A stretch of 61,553 nucleotides of DNA from an uncultured Clostridia bacterium. Its GTDB lineage: Bacteria > Bacillota > Clostridia > Oscillospirales > Ruminococcaceae. How positions within the stretch are numbered: the first letter of the stretch is position 1; each line of letters opens with the position of its first letter. The position numbers were made by a program, and so were the translations under genes. Below the pieces are notes generated by a model. That model was not told where the DNA came from. It did no database searches and saw only the letters and a list, made by a program, of their open reading frames with translations. The DNA lies in NCBI GenBank assembly GCA_944382885.1, contig CALWNT010000079.1, forward strand, positions 1-61,553. Reading direction: 5' to 3'. This document shows positions 26,765-35,259 of this stretch, piece after piece.

Positions 26765-28540
26765 ATGACAAAGTGCTATATCAAAGATTATCCCCGTCCG
26801 CAGTTTGTGCGGAAGGATTGGGAAAACTTGAACGGCGCTTGGGATTTCAGCTTTGACGATGAGAAAGTGGGGGAAGCAGACCGTTGGTTTGCTTCCTTCC
26901 CTGCTCAGAAAGAAATCCAGGTGCCCTTTACTTATGAAACCAAAATGAGCGGGATCGGGGACGAGACCTGCCACGAAGCGGTCTGGTATCACCGTACAGT
27001 CTCTATTTCAGAGGAAACCCTCCAAGAAAAGAAAACCATCCTTCATTTTGAGGGCAGCGACTATGTCACAAAGGTGTGGGTCAACGGCAATTATGTAGGA
27101 AGTCACACCGGCGGATATGCCAGATTTTCCTTTGATATTACCTCAGAACTTCATGCCGGAGAAAACGACATTGTGGTAAAGGCGGAGGACTCCTTCGATA
27201 CCCAGCAGCCCCGTGGAAAACAGCGCTGGGAGCCGGAGAATTTCGGTTGCTGGTATGTGCAGACCACCGGAATCTGGAAGACGGTCTGGATGGAATTTGT
27301 ACCGAAAAATTATCTCCAGGGCGTGAAGATGACCCCGATGTATACCGACCATCGCTTAGACGTGGAATTTGATGTCAATGCGGATCATTACGGAAAAGAT
27401 CTGATGGTAGAAGCGGAAATCTATTTTGGGGATATCTTTGTCAATGCGGTGCGTATTCCGGTGACAAAGGCGCATATCCAGACTTCTATCGATCTGTATA
27501 CCACCGACGTCAACGACTACGGGATGGCCAGATGGACTCCCGACGAACCGAACCTCTATGACATCACCTTTACGCTCCTGGAAAATGGGGAAGCGGTGGA
27601 TCATGTCGGTTCTTATTTCGGTGTGCGGGATATCCGTATCTGCGGCAATCAGATTCTGCTGAGCAACGATACCCTGTATCAGAGACTGATTCTGGATCAG
27701 GGCTATTGGAAAGATTCTCACCTGACCCCACCCAGCGAGGAAGCCTTGATCGAAGATATCGACAAGATCATGCAGCTGGGGTACAATGGTGTGAGAAAGC
27801 ATCAGAAGGTAGAGGATGAGCGCTTCTTATACTGGTGCGACGTAAAAGGTCTTTTGGTTTGGAGCGAAATGGCTTCCGCCTACCGCTTTACGGACGAAGC
27901 AGTGGCGCAGTTTGTGACCCAGTGGACAGAGATCGTTCGCCAGAACTACAACCATCCTTCTATCATCACCTGGACGCCTTTCAATGAGTCCTGGGGTGTA
28001 CCCTTTATCCATTTCCGCAAACCGGAACAGCACTTTACGGAAACGGTTTACTACCTCACCAAAACCCTTGACCCGTTCCGTCCGGTGATTGTAAACGACG
28101 GCTGGGAGCACACCATTTCCGATATCCTGACCCTTCACGATTATCAGGAAGTAGGCGATCTGCTCTATAACCGCTATACCCAGCGGAAAGACGCTATCCT
28201 CAACAATGAGGACGGCCACAGCTACTATAAGTTCGCTCTGGCCCAGGGGTATGGATATAAAGGCCAGCCGGTGATTATCTCCGAATACGGCGGGATTGCT
28301 TTCAACAACAGCCAGGAAGGCTGGGGCTACGGCAATAAAGTAGCGGATGAGGATGCCTTCCTCAAACGTTTTGACGATATCACCACCGCGATCAAAAAGC
28401 TTCCGTATGTCTGCGGCTATTGCTATACCCAGGTTTCCGACGTTCAGCAGGAGATCAACGGCCTGATGGATATGGATAGAAACTTTAAGGTCAATGCCGA
28501 TGCGATTCGGGAGATTAACCTGAAAAATTACGCTTATTAA
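26765..28540 (+). CDS. GH2 beta-glycosidase
   Basis: 591 residues, no signal peptide, so intracellular. GH2 layout: jelly-roll sugar-binding domain (YPRPQFVRKDWENLNGAWDF, residues 9-28), immunoglobulin-like domain, then a TIM barrel. Acid/base Glu408 in TPFNESWG and nucleophile Glu507 in IISEYGG. Lacks the extra C-terminal domains of LacZ. Family activities include beta-galactosidase, beta-mannosidase and beta-glucuronidase. In a mannosidase cluster the beta-mannoside at the N-glycan core or a beta-galactose cap are the natural guesses. Last gene of the plus-strand block. Confidence 0.92.
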   Translation: MTKCYIKDYPRPQFVRKDWENLNGAWDFSFDDEKVGEADRWFASFPAQKEIQVPFTYETKMSGIGDETCHEAVWYHRTVSISEETLQEKKTILHFEGSDYVTKVWVNGNYVGSHTGGYARFSFDITSELHAGENDIVVKAEDSFDTQQPRGKQRWEPENFGCWYVQTTGIWKTVWMEFVPKNYLQGVKMTPMYTDHRLDVEFDVNADHYGKDLMVEAEIYFGDIFVNAVRIPVTKAHIQTSIDLYTTDVNDYGMARWTPDEPNLYDITFTLLENGEAVDHVGSYFGVRDIRICGNQILLSNDTLYQRLILDQGYWKDSHLTPPSEEALIEDIDKIMQLGYNGVRKHQKVEDERFLYWCDVKGLLVWSEMASAYRFTDEAVAQFVTQWTEIVRQNYNHPSIITWTPFNESWGVPFIHFRKPEQHFTETVYYLTKTLDPFRPVIVNDGWEHTISDILTLHDYQEVGDLLYNRYTQRKDAILNNEDGHSYYKFALAQGYGYKGQPVIISEYGGIAFNNSQEGWGYGNKVADEDAFLKRFDDITTAIKKLPYVCGYCYTQVSDVQQEINGLMDMDRNFKVNADAIREINLKNYAY

Positions 28541-28542
28541 AA

Positions 28543-28582
28543 AAACAGAGAGAACAGTCATCTAAGACTGTTCTCTCTGTTT
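28543..28582. terminator. Bidirectional terminator between GH2 and sulfatase
   Basis: Perfect 17-bp inverted repeat, AAACAGAGAGAACAGTC (28543-28559) / GACTGTTCTCTCTGTTT (28566-28582), with A-rich left and T-rich right flanks; serves the convergent genes on both sides. Confidence 0.9.
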
Positions 28583-28600
28583 CGCTTTATACAGATGCAG

Positions 28601-30019
28601 CTATTTTGACGTTGCGGTACGCTGAATCAGACGGTTTTCCACCCAATTTTTTTCATAGTAAGAACACTTGTCAAAGTGGTCGTTGATCTTCTCCATATGG
28701 GCATACATTTTATCTTTGAGGTCTTGTTTTACCGCCCCATATTCTTCACAATCCGCCAGGTTATGCATTTGCAGGGGATCAGAGAGATTGTCAAACAGCA
28801 GTTCCAATCCGTCGCTTAAGTAAGTGGCATAGGTATACTGTTTGGTGCGGAACGCACGCCATTCATGACCGTCCTCATAGGTAGCGGTGGCGCCGGTCCC
28901 CATCATCAGGCATCCGTCTGTTTCCTGTGCATTTTCTGTTTTCAGGATACACCCGCTGACATCGCTGCCCTCTACCTCATCCGGAATCGGCAGATCCATC
29001 ATGCTCAAAAGGGTAGGCATAATATCCACAGTGTTAAAGCAGACGTCGCACGTTTCTCCTTCTGGAATCCGGTCTTTCCACTTCATGAGATAGGGAACCC
29101 GTACCGCTTCTTCGTAAAAGATATTCTTTGCCCGGCGGCCGTGAGCGCCAAACAGCTCACCGTGGTCAGAGGTAAAGACAATAATGGAGTTTTGATCCAG
29201 CCCCATCTGTTTGATTTCCCCCATCAGGCGGCCGAAATTGTCATCTAAATTCGCCACCATGGCATAATACACCCGCATCCACTCAGTGAGTTCTTTTCGC
29301 TCCTGCTCGTTGAGCTTGGCCCAGTCGTCCGCGTGAGGGTCGTTTTCCGGCAGATAGTTTTCCGGCAGTTCAAACTTCACGTCCTTGAATTTTTCCAGAT
29401 ATTCTCCCGGGACGTTTTCCGGAACCCAGGGATCGTGGGGAGTACCCAGAGAAAGGAACAGCGCAAAGGGCTTTTCCTGCCCGGAGAGACGGTGGAGCTG
29501 CTTAATGGCCATATCGGTCTGGGTATCTGGTTCGTATTTGTCGCAATAAATTTTATCCGGGGTGTCCAGGTGATAATACGCCGCCGCCCCGTAATAGTTG
29601 TGATGGAAGTTGTAGGCTGCAAAATAATCATCAAAGCCCAGACGGTCAGGCCCCTTGGGGATAAAAGAGTTTTTCGGATCGTAATGATTTCCCCACTCAG
29701 CGGCGTACATGTGCCATTTGCCGATATAGGAGGTCTCATAGCCTGCTTCATTGAGAAGATGGGCAAAAGCCCGTTTGTGATGCTCCGGATTCAGTCGGAT
29801 TTCATTGATGACCATACCGGTGCTGGTGGTATATTTCCCGGTAAATAAAGAAGCCCGATAGGGGGCGCAGACCGGATGCCCGGAAACTGCGTTGCACAAA
29901 TCCGTGCATTCTCTGGAAAATTGGTCAATGTTTGGCGTCAGTGCCTTTTCATCCCCAGTATAGCCGACGCTTTGATAACGGAGCTGATCGGCAAAAATGT
30001 AGATTAGATTTGGTCTCAT
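28601..30019 (-). CDS. Sulfatase, cysteine type
   Basis: 472 residues. N-terminal metal motif NLIYIFADQLR with Asp11, and the sulfatase signature VCAPYRASLFTGKY with Cys51 and Arg55 (C-x-P-x-R), so the catalytic formylglycine must be made from Cys by an anaerobic sulfatase-maturing enzyme. None is encoded in the window. IVFTSDHGELFGAHG near residue 285 supplies the remaining metal ligands. No clear signal peptide, so probably cytoplasmic like the neighbouring glycosidases. Faces the glycosidase block and shares its terminator; likely desulfates imported glycans. Own promoter at 30092-30120. Confidence 0.93.
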   Translation of the reverse strand: MRPNLIYIFADQLRYQSVGYTGDEKALTPNIDQFSRECTDLCNAVSGHPVCAPYRASLFTGKYTTSTGMVINEIRLNPEHHKRAFAHLLNEAGYETSYIGKWHMYAAEWGNHYDPKNSFIPKGPDRLGFDDYFAAYNFHHNYYGAAAYYHLDTPDKIYCDKYEPDTQTDMAIKQLHRLSGQEKPFALFLSLGTPHDPWVPENVPGEYLEKFKDVKFELPENYLPENDPHADDWAKLNEQERKELTEWMRVYYAMVANLDDNFGRLMGEIKQMGLDQNSIIVFTSDHGELFGAHGRRAKNIFYEEAVRVPYLMKWKDRIPEGETCDVCFNTVDIMPTLLSMMDLPIPDEVEGSDVSGCILKTENAQETDGCLMMGTGATATYEDGHEWRAFRTKQYTYATYLSDGLELLFDNLSDPLQMHNLADCEEYGAVKQDLKDKMYAHMEKINDHFDKCSYYEKNWVENRLIQRTATSK

Positions 30020-30091
30020 AAAAGTTCCTCTTTTCTGATTCGGATAAATTCACTAATTTCTAAATGATATAGAAACATTTTTATACTGAAT

Positions 30092-30120
30092 ATAGTAATG
30101 CGAAAAAAAGAGAATGTCAA
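30092..30120 (-). promoter_or_regulatory. Promoter of the sulfatase gene
   Basis: Reading the minus strand: TTGACA (30120-30115), 17-base spacer, TACTAT (30097-30092). It is back to back with the tRNA promoter. Confidence 0.7.
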
Positions 30121-30134
30121 CCGATTGGCGACAC

Positions 30135-30163
30135 TTGACAAAAGTTCGGAAAACAGCTATAAT
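30135..30163 (+). promoter_or_regulatory. Consensus promoter of tRNA-Val
   Basis: TTGACA (30135-30140), 17-base spacer, TATAAT (30158-30163); about 30 bases before the mature tRNA. Confidence 0.85.
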
Positions 30164-30192
30164 AAATAGCACATTCAGTTTTGATAGAAGAT

Positions 30193-30269
30193 GAAGGCAT
30201 AGCTCAGCTGGTTAGAGTACTTGCTTGACATGCAAGGGGTCGGTGGTTCAAGTCCACTTGTCTTCACCA
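30193..30269 (+). tRNA. tRNA-Val (anticodon GAC)
   Basis: Folds as a complete cloverleaf: acceptor GAAGGCA / TGTCTTC (one G-U), D arm GCTC/GAGT, anticodon stem CTTGC / GCAAG with loop TTGACAT and anticodon GAC, T arm with TTCAAGT, discriminator A and an encoded CCA (30267-30269). 77 bases. Confidence 0.95.
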
Positions 30270-30271
30270 CG

Positions 30272-30307
30272 TCGGAGCAAGCTTTGTATCGCTTGCTCCG
30301 ATTTTTT
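30272..30307 (+). terminator. Terminator of the tRNA-Val transcript
   Basis: TCGGAGCAAGC (30272-30282) / GCTTGCTCCGA (30291-30301), 11 perfect pairs, then TTTTTT. Confidence 0.9.
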
Positions 30308-30495
30308 ATAAAAATCAGAGCGCGCTCACGCCGCTGCTCCTCCTTTTCGCAAAAAGTCACGCTCGGCTCACCGGCTCGGTTGTAAACGCCCTCGCACCGG
30401 TTCGCTGTCGCTACCAACTTTTTGCGAGTACGAGAGTTCAACTCCCACCGCCGAGATGCCGAAAAAATCTTTTTCATGTGGCTTAGACAAATACC
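30308..30495. repeat. GC-rich structured non-coding block behind tRNA-Val
   Basis: CGCAAAAAGT (30348-30357) and ACTTTTTGCG (30417-30426) form a perfect 10-bp outer stem around GC-rich sequence with nested short pairings such as ACCGG/CCGGT. The composition is much more GC-rich than the flanks. It looks like a palindromic dispersed element; no second copy is in this window. The open frames crossing it on the minus strand are antisense to the tRNA and not genes. Confidence 0.4.
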
Positions 30496-30528
30496 ATAGA
30501 ATCGCCTGAAACAGGCGGTTCTATTTTT
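30496..30528 (+). terminator. Terminator-like hairpin
   Basis: ATAGAATCGCCTG (30496-30508) / CAGGCGGTTCTAT (30512-30524) with loop AAA, then a T run. No gene ends here, suggesting a lost gene or an unseen small RNA. Confidence 0.65.
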
Positions 30529-30547
30529 ATATTTATATAAAGATATA

Positions 30548-30586
30548 ATCAGTCGTTTTGCAGACAGCAAAGCGGCTGATTTTTTT
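30548..30586 (+). terminator. Second terminator-like hairpin
   Basis: ATCAGTCGTTTTGC (30548-30561) / GCAAAGCGGCTGAT (30567-30580), 14 pairs with G-U wobbles, then seven T. Only 20 bases after the previous one. Confidence 0.7.
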
Positions 30587-31084
30587 GTCTCCTCTCTGTC
30601 TGCAACACGGCCAAAGGAGGCCAAAGGTGCTCAGACTGGGGAGGACGGAAGAAATCAGAATAAAGGATGTTTTCGATATGATCCTGTCCGGTAGAATTAA
30701 GCTCCTTTCCGGTCAATATATCCTGGGCGACAGGTATCTCTGTGTATAGGCGGCCCGTGAGTATTCGTCCTCTGTCAAGGAACAGGAGCTCTTCTCTTAG
30801 CTTGCGTGGACTTTTGAAGATCGTCTGCACAGAAACGAGAACAGTCAGCGTGGGAAGGATATTCTATGTTAAACGCAATCAGACGATGGCCGCGGCAAGT
30901 GATATCTGTATTTTTATTGGCTGAGCCAAAGAAAGGTGCTCAAACAATCGCCGACTGATTACTAACCGAACAGCGGCATACGGCTTGTCTTTGAATTTGC
31001 GGTGCAGAAGTTTGTAGAGATCATCAATTTGTATGACACAACGATACAAAATCGGCCAACTTTCTAAACAATTTGCTCAATTTA
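30587..31084. other. Gene-poor stretch, possibly decayed coding DNA
   Basis: About 500 bases without a supportable gene. On the minus strand a 93-codon frame (30549-30830) reads like real protein in its first two thirds (ELLFLDRGRILTGRLYTEIP) but runs into the terminator hairpins and matches no family I recognise. Most likely a remnant. Confidence 0.3.
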
Positions 31085-31113
31085 TTGAAAAACAAGCGGC
31101 TTTGTGTTATAAC
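31085..31113 (+). promoter_or_regulatory. Probable promoter of adenine deaminase
   Basis: TTGAAA (31085-31090), 17-base spacer, TATAAC (31108-31113). Confidence 0.55.
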
Positions 31114-31220
31114 TAATATAAAAATTTTTACAGGCAAGATCAGAGATATCAGTGCGGTTATGCGGTGTTCTTGCGCGTTGTTTGATAAGCTTGATAATAT
31201 ATAAAAAGGAGGAGACGAGA

Positions 31221-32921
31221 ATGCCAACAGTATATGAAATTAAAGAACAAATCAAATCTGCACGAGGACTTATGAAAGCGGACTTAGTTATTAAAAATGC
31301 CAATGTTCTTAATGTGTTTACGGAGCAGTTTGAAAAAAAGGATATCGCTGTTAAAGATGGTTATGTTGTAGGACTTGGTGAATATGAAGGAATAACAGAA
31401 GTCAATGCAGAAAACAAAACAGTTGTCCCCGGCTTTATTGACGGTCATGTGCACCTTGAAAGCTCAGTCGTTTCTCCGAAGCAATTTTGTAAAGCGGTTG
31501 TGCCTCACGGTACAACGGCTGTTGTTGCCGATCCTCACGAAATTACAAATGTGCTTGGGAAAACGGGATTTAACTATATCTTGGAAGCCTCAAAGGGATT
31601 GCCCTTGGATGTGTATTTGATGGTTCCTTCCTGTGTTCCTGCAACACCATTTGATGAGTCCGGTGCGGAAATTACCCATGAAGATATTGCTCAACTTCTT
31701 GCGAAGCCGGGAGTAATCGGTCTTGCTGAAATGATGAATTTTCCCGGAGTTTTGGATGGCAGTCTTGATGTTTTAAGAAAAATCAGCACCGCAACTGATT
31801 CCAAAAAGGTAGTTGACGGTCATGCTCCCGGTCTTTCAGGCAAAGAGCTTAATGCTTATATTGCATCAGGGGTCCGTTCAGATCATGAATGCACCACTGC
31901 AGAGGAAGCTATGGAGAAAATCAGTCTCGGTCAATGGGTGATGATCAGAGAGGGAACAGCCTGTAAAAATCTCGAAGCGTTGATGCCGCTTTTTGAAAAG
32001 CCTTATTGCGACCGTTGTATGCTGGTCACAGACGATAAACACCCCGGAGATTTGGCAAAGGAAGGCCATATAGATCATATTGTAAGAAAAGCAATTTCTC
32101 TTGGCGCTAACCCTGTTAACGCCTATAAAATGGCATCCTATAATGCAGCGATATACTTTGGACTTACATCAAACGGCTCCATATCTCCGGGCTATGCCGC
32201 AGATTTTGTTATTTTGGATGATGTTAACTCCGTTAAGATTCATTCCGTATATAAAAAAGGTAAGCGTATTGATGATTCTATAGACAGCATCCTTCGCTCT
32301 ATTGTCAGAGCCAATCCCTATGTTCTAAAGGTAAGCGATACCGTTCGTATCAGAGAAATTACTGCCGATAATTTTAAACTGAATAAAGAGAAAGAAAAAG
32401 TAATTGGATTAGTTCCCGGCGAAATACTCACAACCGACGAGGGTTATGCAACGGACGTTGATGTGGATCAGGATATATGCAAATTATCTGTTATTGAAAG
32501 ACATCACAACACCGGGCATATTGGAATTGCCTTTGTAAAGGGATATGGGCTTAGAGCAGGCGCTGTAGCAACAAGTATTGCGCACGACTCCCATAACGTG
32601 ATCGTTGCCGGGATCGATGATGAGGATATGGCTTGCGCCGTATCTCGGATAAAAGAAATGCAAGGCGGAATGGTTGTTGTGAAAGACGGTGAAGTAATTG
32701 CGGAATTAGCTTTGCCTATTGCCGGACTTATGTGCGACTTGGATGCAAATGAATGTGAAGAAAAGCTTAATCAGGTAAAGGAAGCAGCCTATTTGCTCGG
32801 AGTCAATAAGAATATAGATCCGTTTATGACATTATCTTTTTCAAGTCTTGCAGTTATACCTACGCTTCGCTTAACAACGCTTGGTGTTGTTGATGTAACC
32901 AAGTTTGAATTATTAAATTAA
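31221..32921 (+). CDS. ade: Adenine deaminase
   Basis: 566 residues, full length for the Ade/AdeC family of amidohydrolases, converting adenine to hypoxanthine and ammonia. Metal-binding GFIDGHVHLESSVV at about residues 69-82, PHGTTAVVADPHEI near 94, DGHAPGLSGKELNAYI near 200, VTDDKHPGDL near 271. The start at 31221 follows AAAGGAGGAG; an upstream in-frame extension lacks a ribosome site. Single gene with its own promoter, followed by a separate small-gene/sigma pair. Confidence 0.95.
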   Translation: MPTVYEIKEQIKSARGLMKADLVIKNANVLNVFTEQFEKKDIAVKDGYVVGLGEYEGITEVNAENKTVVPGFIDGHVHLESSVVSPKQFCKAVVPHGTTAVVADPHEITNVLGKTGFNYILEASKGLPLDVYLMVPSCVPATPFDESGAEITHEDIAQLLAKPGVIGLAEMMNFPGVLDGSLDVLRKISTATDSKKVVDGHAPGLSGKELNAYIASGVRSDHECTTAEEAMEKISLGQWVMIREGTACKNLEALMPLFEKPYCDRCMLVTDDKHPGDLAKEGHIDHIVRKAISLGANPVNAYKMASYNAAIYFGLTSNGSISPGYAADFVILDDVNSVKIHSVYKKGKRIDDSIDSILRSIVRANPYVLKVSDTVRIREITADNFKLNKEKEKVIGLVPGEILTTDEGYATDVDVDQDICKLSVIERHHNTGHIGIAFVKGYGLRAGAVATSIAHDSHNVIVAGIDDEDMACAVSRIKEMQGGMVVVKDGEVIAELALPIAGLMCDLDANECEEKLNQVKEAAYLLGVNKNIDPFMTLSFSSLAVIPTLRLTTLGVVDVTKFELLN

Positions 32922-32982
32922 TATCTCATACAGGATGTTTATCAGATAAATAAACAAACATAAGGAATGGGAGAAACGCAAG

Positions 32983-33174
32983 ATGGAAAGTGAATTAAAA
33001 CAATTATTTGATTTTCAGCGTTTTTATAACAATGACAGTCTTGCACGGATGATCGCGGAAACCGAAAGCCGCTATAGCAAAGAACTTAATGACGAAGACT
33101 TATCCTTCGTTAGTGCTGCAGGAGAGGGATTTTCCGGGCGGCATAGAAAGGATGGCGGTCAGGATGATGAATGA
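32983..33174 (+). CDS. Small conserved-looking protein preceding a sigma factor
   Basis: 63 residues, highly charged, predicted mostly helical at the N-terminus (ELKQLFDFQRFYNN). GGAGAAACGC ribosome site. No named domain. Similar short proteins with a DFQRF stretch are common beside other regulators in Clostridia. Its stop overlaps the start region of the sigma-factor gene, so the two are translationally coupled; an accessory or anti-sigma-like role is possible but unproven. Confidence 0.6.
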   Translation: MESELKQLFDFQRFYNNDSLARMIAETESRYSKELNDEDLSFVSAAGEGFSGRHRKDGGQDDE

Positions 33175-33649
33175 AACTCTTGATAGAGAAAAGTTATATT
33201 CTGACTATCATCTAAAAGTGAGCCGTTATGTGTCAAGTCGAGTTCAAAATACTTGCGATGTTGAGGATTTGGTATCCCAGATTTTTTTGAAGGTGTATAA
33301 AAGCTTAGACGGTTTTGATAGCAGTAGGGCTTCGGTTTCAACATGGATTTATACCATAACAAGAAATACCGTGATAGATTTTTTCAGAACGCAAAACAAT
33401 CTTTTACAACTAAAAACAGAGATTCCTTCAAACGATAAGACTGATGATAATTTGCTTCGTGGAGAGCTTTTAGACGAGCTTGCAGCTGCACTTGAAAAAT
33501 TGGATGAGCGAGAGAGAGATATTATTATTCTCCATTATTACAGCGAAAAGACATTGGTTGCGATAGCGGAGCTCATGGATATCTCATATTCATATGTAAA
33601 GATACTACATAAAAACGCGATCAATAAATTAAAAAAATTGATGGTGTGA
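33164..33649 (+). CDS. ECF-type RNA polymerase sigma factor
   Basis: 161 residues from the ATG at 33164 (ATGs at 33152 and 33167 are alternatives; the overlap with the upstream stop makes the choice uncertain). Region 2: SRYVSSRVQNTCDVEDLVSQ then TWIYTITRNTVIDFFR (residues about 55-75). Region 4: LDERERDIIILHYYSEKTLV and a helix-turn-helix ISYSYVKILHKNAINKLKK. Directs RNA polymerase to a small regulon, very likely including the LRR and lipoprotein genes that follow within 20 bases of each other. No classical anti-sigma factor is present. Confidence 0.88.
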   Translation: MMNETLDREKLYSDYHLKVSRYVSSRVQNTCDVEDLVSQIFLKVYKSLDGFDSSRASVSTWIYTITRNTVIDFFRTQNNLLQLKTEIPSNDKTDDNLLRGELLDELAAALEKLDERERDIIILHYYSEKTLVAIAELMDISYSYVKILHKNAINKLKKLMV

Positions 33650-33665
33650 TTGAGGAGGAAACAAT

Positions 33666-35243
33666 ATGAAGCTTAAAAAAATCTTATCTGTAATTCTTGC
33701 AGTGATGATTGTCATTGTTGTGCCGACGACGGTAAGCGCAGAAACTGGCAGCAAGTACATTTATACGGTAGAAAATGGCGAGGCAATCATTACCGGCTTT
33801 TCTTCTTCAGAAGAAGGCGACATAGTCATCCCTGATACGCTCGGCGGTTATCCCGTTACTGCAATTGGTGATAGTGCATTTGAAAATTGTACGAAACTGA
33901 CAGGCATAACGATCCCAGACAGTGTTACAACCATCGGTGACTGGGCATTTTGCAGATGTACGGAACTGACAGACATCACAATTCCGGACAGCGTTACAAG
34001 CATTGGTGAGTATGCATTCTACGCTTGCCTGAAAGCTACGAGCTTAACCATCGGCAATAACGTTGAGACTATTGGTGATTGGACGTTTGGCCACTGTGAC
34101 AGACTGACAGAAGTCTATATCCCAGCCAGTGTAACGAGTATCGGCGAGGCTATATTTGGCATTTGCGGCCTGGTGGAGAGCATATCGGTTGATCCATCGA
34201 ATGAGGTGTATCACGTGAAAGACAACTGTCTTATAAAAACAGAATCAAAGGAATTGATTCAAGGTTTTAACAACAGTATAATTCCGACAGATGGGAGCGT
34301 AACGAGTATTTCCTCTTCTGCGTTCTACCAATGTGGAGAACTAACAACAGCAACCATTCCGGACTGTGTTACAAGTATTGGAGAGTACGCCTTCTTTGGC
34401 TGTATAGGGCTTACCGATGTAACGATTGGTATAGGTACAACATATATTGGGGAAGCTGCATTTTATGCCTGTGAAAAACTGACTGATATTGTGATTCCTG
34501 ACGGCGTTGAGAATATTGATGATGATGTGTTCGGGTGGTGCTCTAAATTGGAAAATATTTCACTTCCAAATAGTGTTACGAGGATTGGCGCCCGGACGTT
34601 TACTCGATGTGCCTCATTGACGAGCATCACTCTCCCGGACGGTGTTGAGAGCATCGGTGAATATGCGTTCAATAGTTGTACGAAATTAACAAACCTTGTG
34701 CTCCCGAACAGCGTGACGTATATCGGGAATTTGGCATTTGATGGTTGCAGTAATCTTGTGCTTACGGTATATCCAGATTCTTACGCTGCTCAATATGCCG
34801 ATTTAAATGCGTTGAACCATCATATCTCTGTAAAGGCCGAAGATATTCAACCTACCTGTACAAAAGAGGGACTTACCGGAAAAACTTATTGTTCTATATG
34901 TAATGAGATCCTTAATCCTGGCGAAGTAATTCCTGCAACAGGACATACACCCGGTGAATGGGTAATTGAAAAGGAACCGACCGATTCTACCGAAGGACTT
35001 CGCGTGAAAAAATGTACAGAATGTGGAGCAGAGCTTGAGCGTGAAGTGATTCCGGCAGATACTACAAGCGCCCCGCAAACCGGAACGGAGCCTGACCGTG
35101 AGGAAAGCGCCCCAGATAATACGGGCAGCCCGCAAACCGGAGAGAATTCAAATATTCGGTTATGGGCAAGCCTTATGTTAATCAGCGGACTTTCTGCGTT
35201 GGGTATTATCGTCATCCTAAAACGCAAAGAAAAATCCAAATAA
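33666..35243 (+). CDS. Cell-wall-anchored leucine-rich-repeat (BspA-type) surface protein
   Basis: 525 residues. Signal peptide at 1-25 (MKLKKILSVILAVM, cleavage after VSA). Residues about 45-370 are tandem 23-residue BspA-type LRR_5 units of the form FENCTKLTGITIPDSVTTIG, about a dozen copies. A Cys-containing module with CxxC pairs follows (CTKEGLTGKTYCSIC). The C-terminus has SPQTGENS, a hydrophobic helix and KRKEKSK, i.e. an LPXTG-like sortase signal with a non-canonical first residue. Exposed on the surface; such proteins commonly bind host or bacterial ligands. Downstream of the sigma gene by 16 bases. Confidence 0.92.
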   Translation: MKLKKILSVILAVMIVIVVPTTVSAETGSKYIYTVENGEAIITGFSSSEEGDIVIPDTLGGYPVTAIGDSAFENCTKLTGITIPDSVTTIGDWAFCRCTELTDITIPDSVTSIGEYAFYACLKATSLTIGNNVETIGDWTFGHCDRLTEVYIPASVTSIGEAIFGICGLVESISVDPSNEVYHVKDNCLIKTESKELIQGFNNSIIPTDGSVTSISSSAFYQCGELTTATIPDCVTSIGEYAFFGCIGLTDVTIGIGTTYIGEAAFYACEKLTDIVIPDGVENIDDDVFGWCSKLENISLPNSVTRIGARTFTRCASLTSITLPDGVESIGEYAFNSCTKLTNLVLPNSVTYIGNLAFDGCSNLVLTVYPDSYAAQYADLNALNHHISVKAEDIQPTCTKEGLTGKTYCSICNEILNPGEVIPATGHTPGEWVIEKEPTDSTEGLRVKKCTECGAELEREVIPADTTSAPQTGTEPDREESAPDNTGSPQTGENSNIRLWASLMLISGLSALGIIVILKRKEKSK

Positions 35244-35259
35244 ATTAAGGAAAGATACT

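Noticed and set aside
30175..30624. 149-codon minus-strand open frame
   Set aside because: Runs antisense through tRNA-Val and its terminator; its C-terminal text is a familiar false translation of tRNA.
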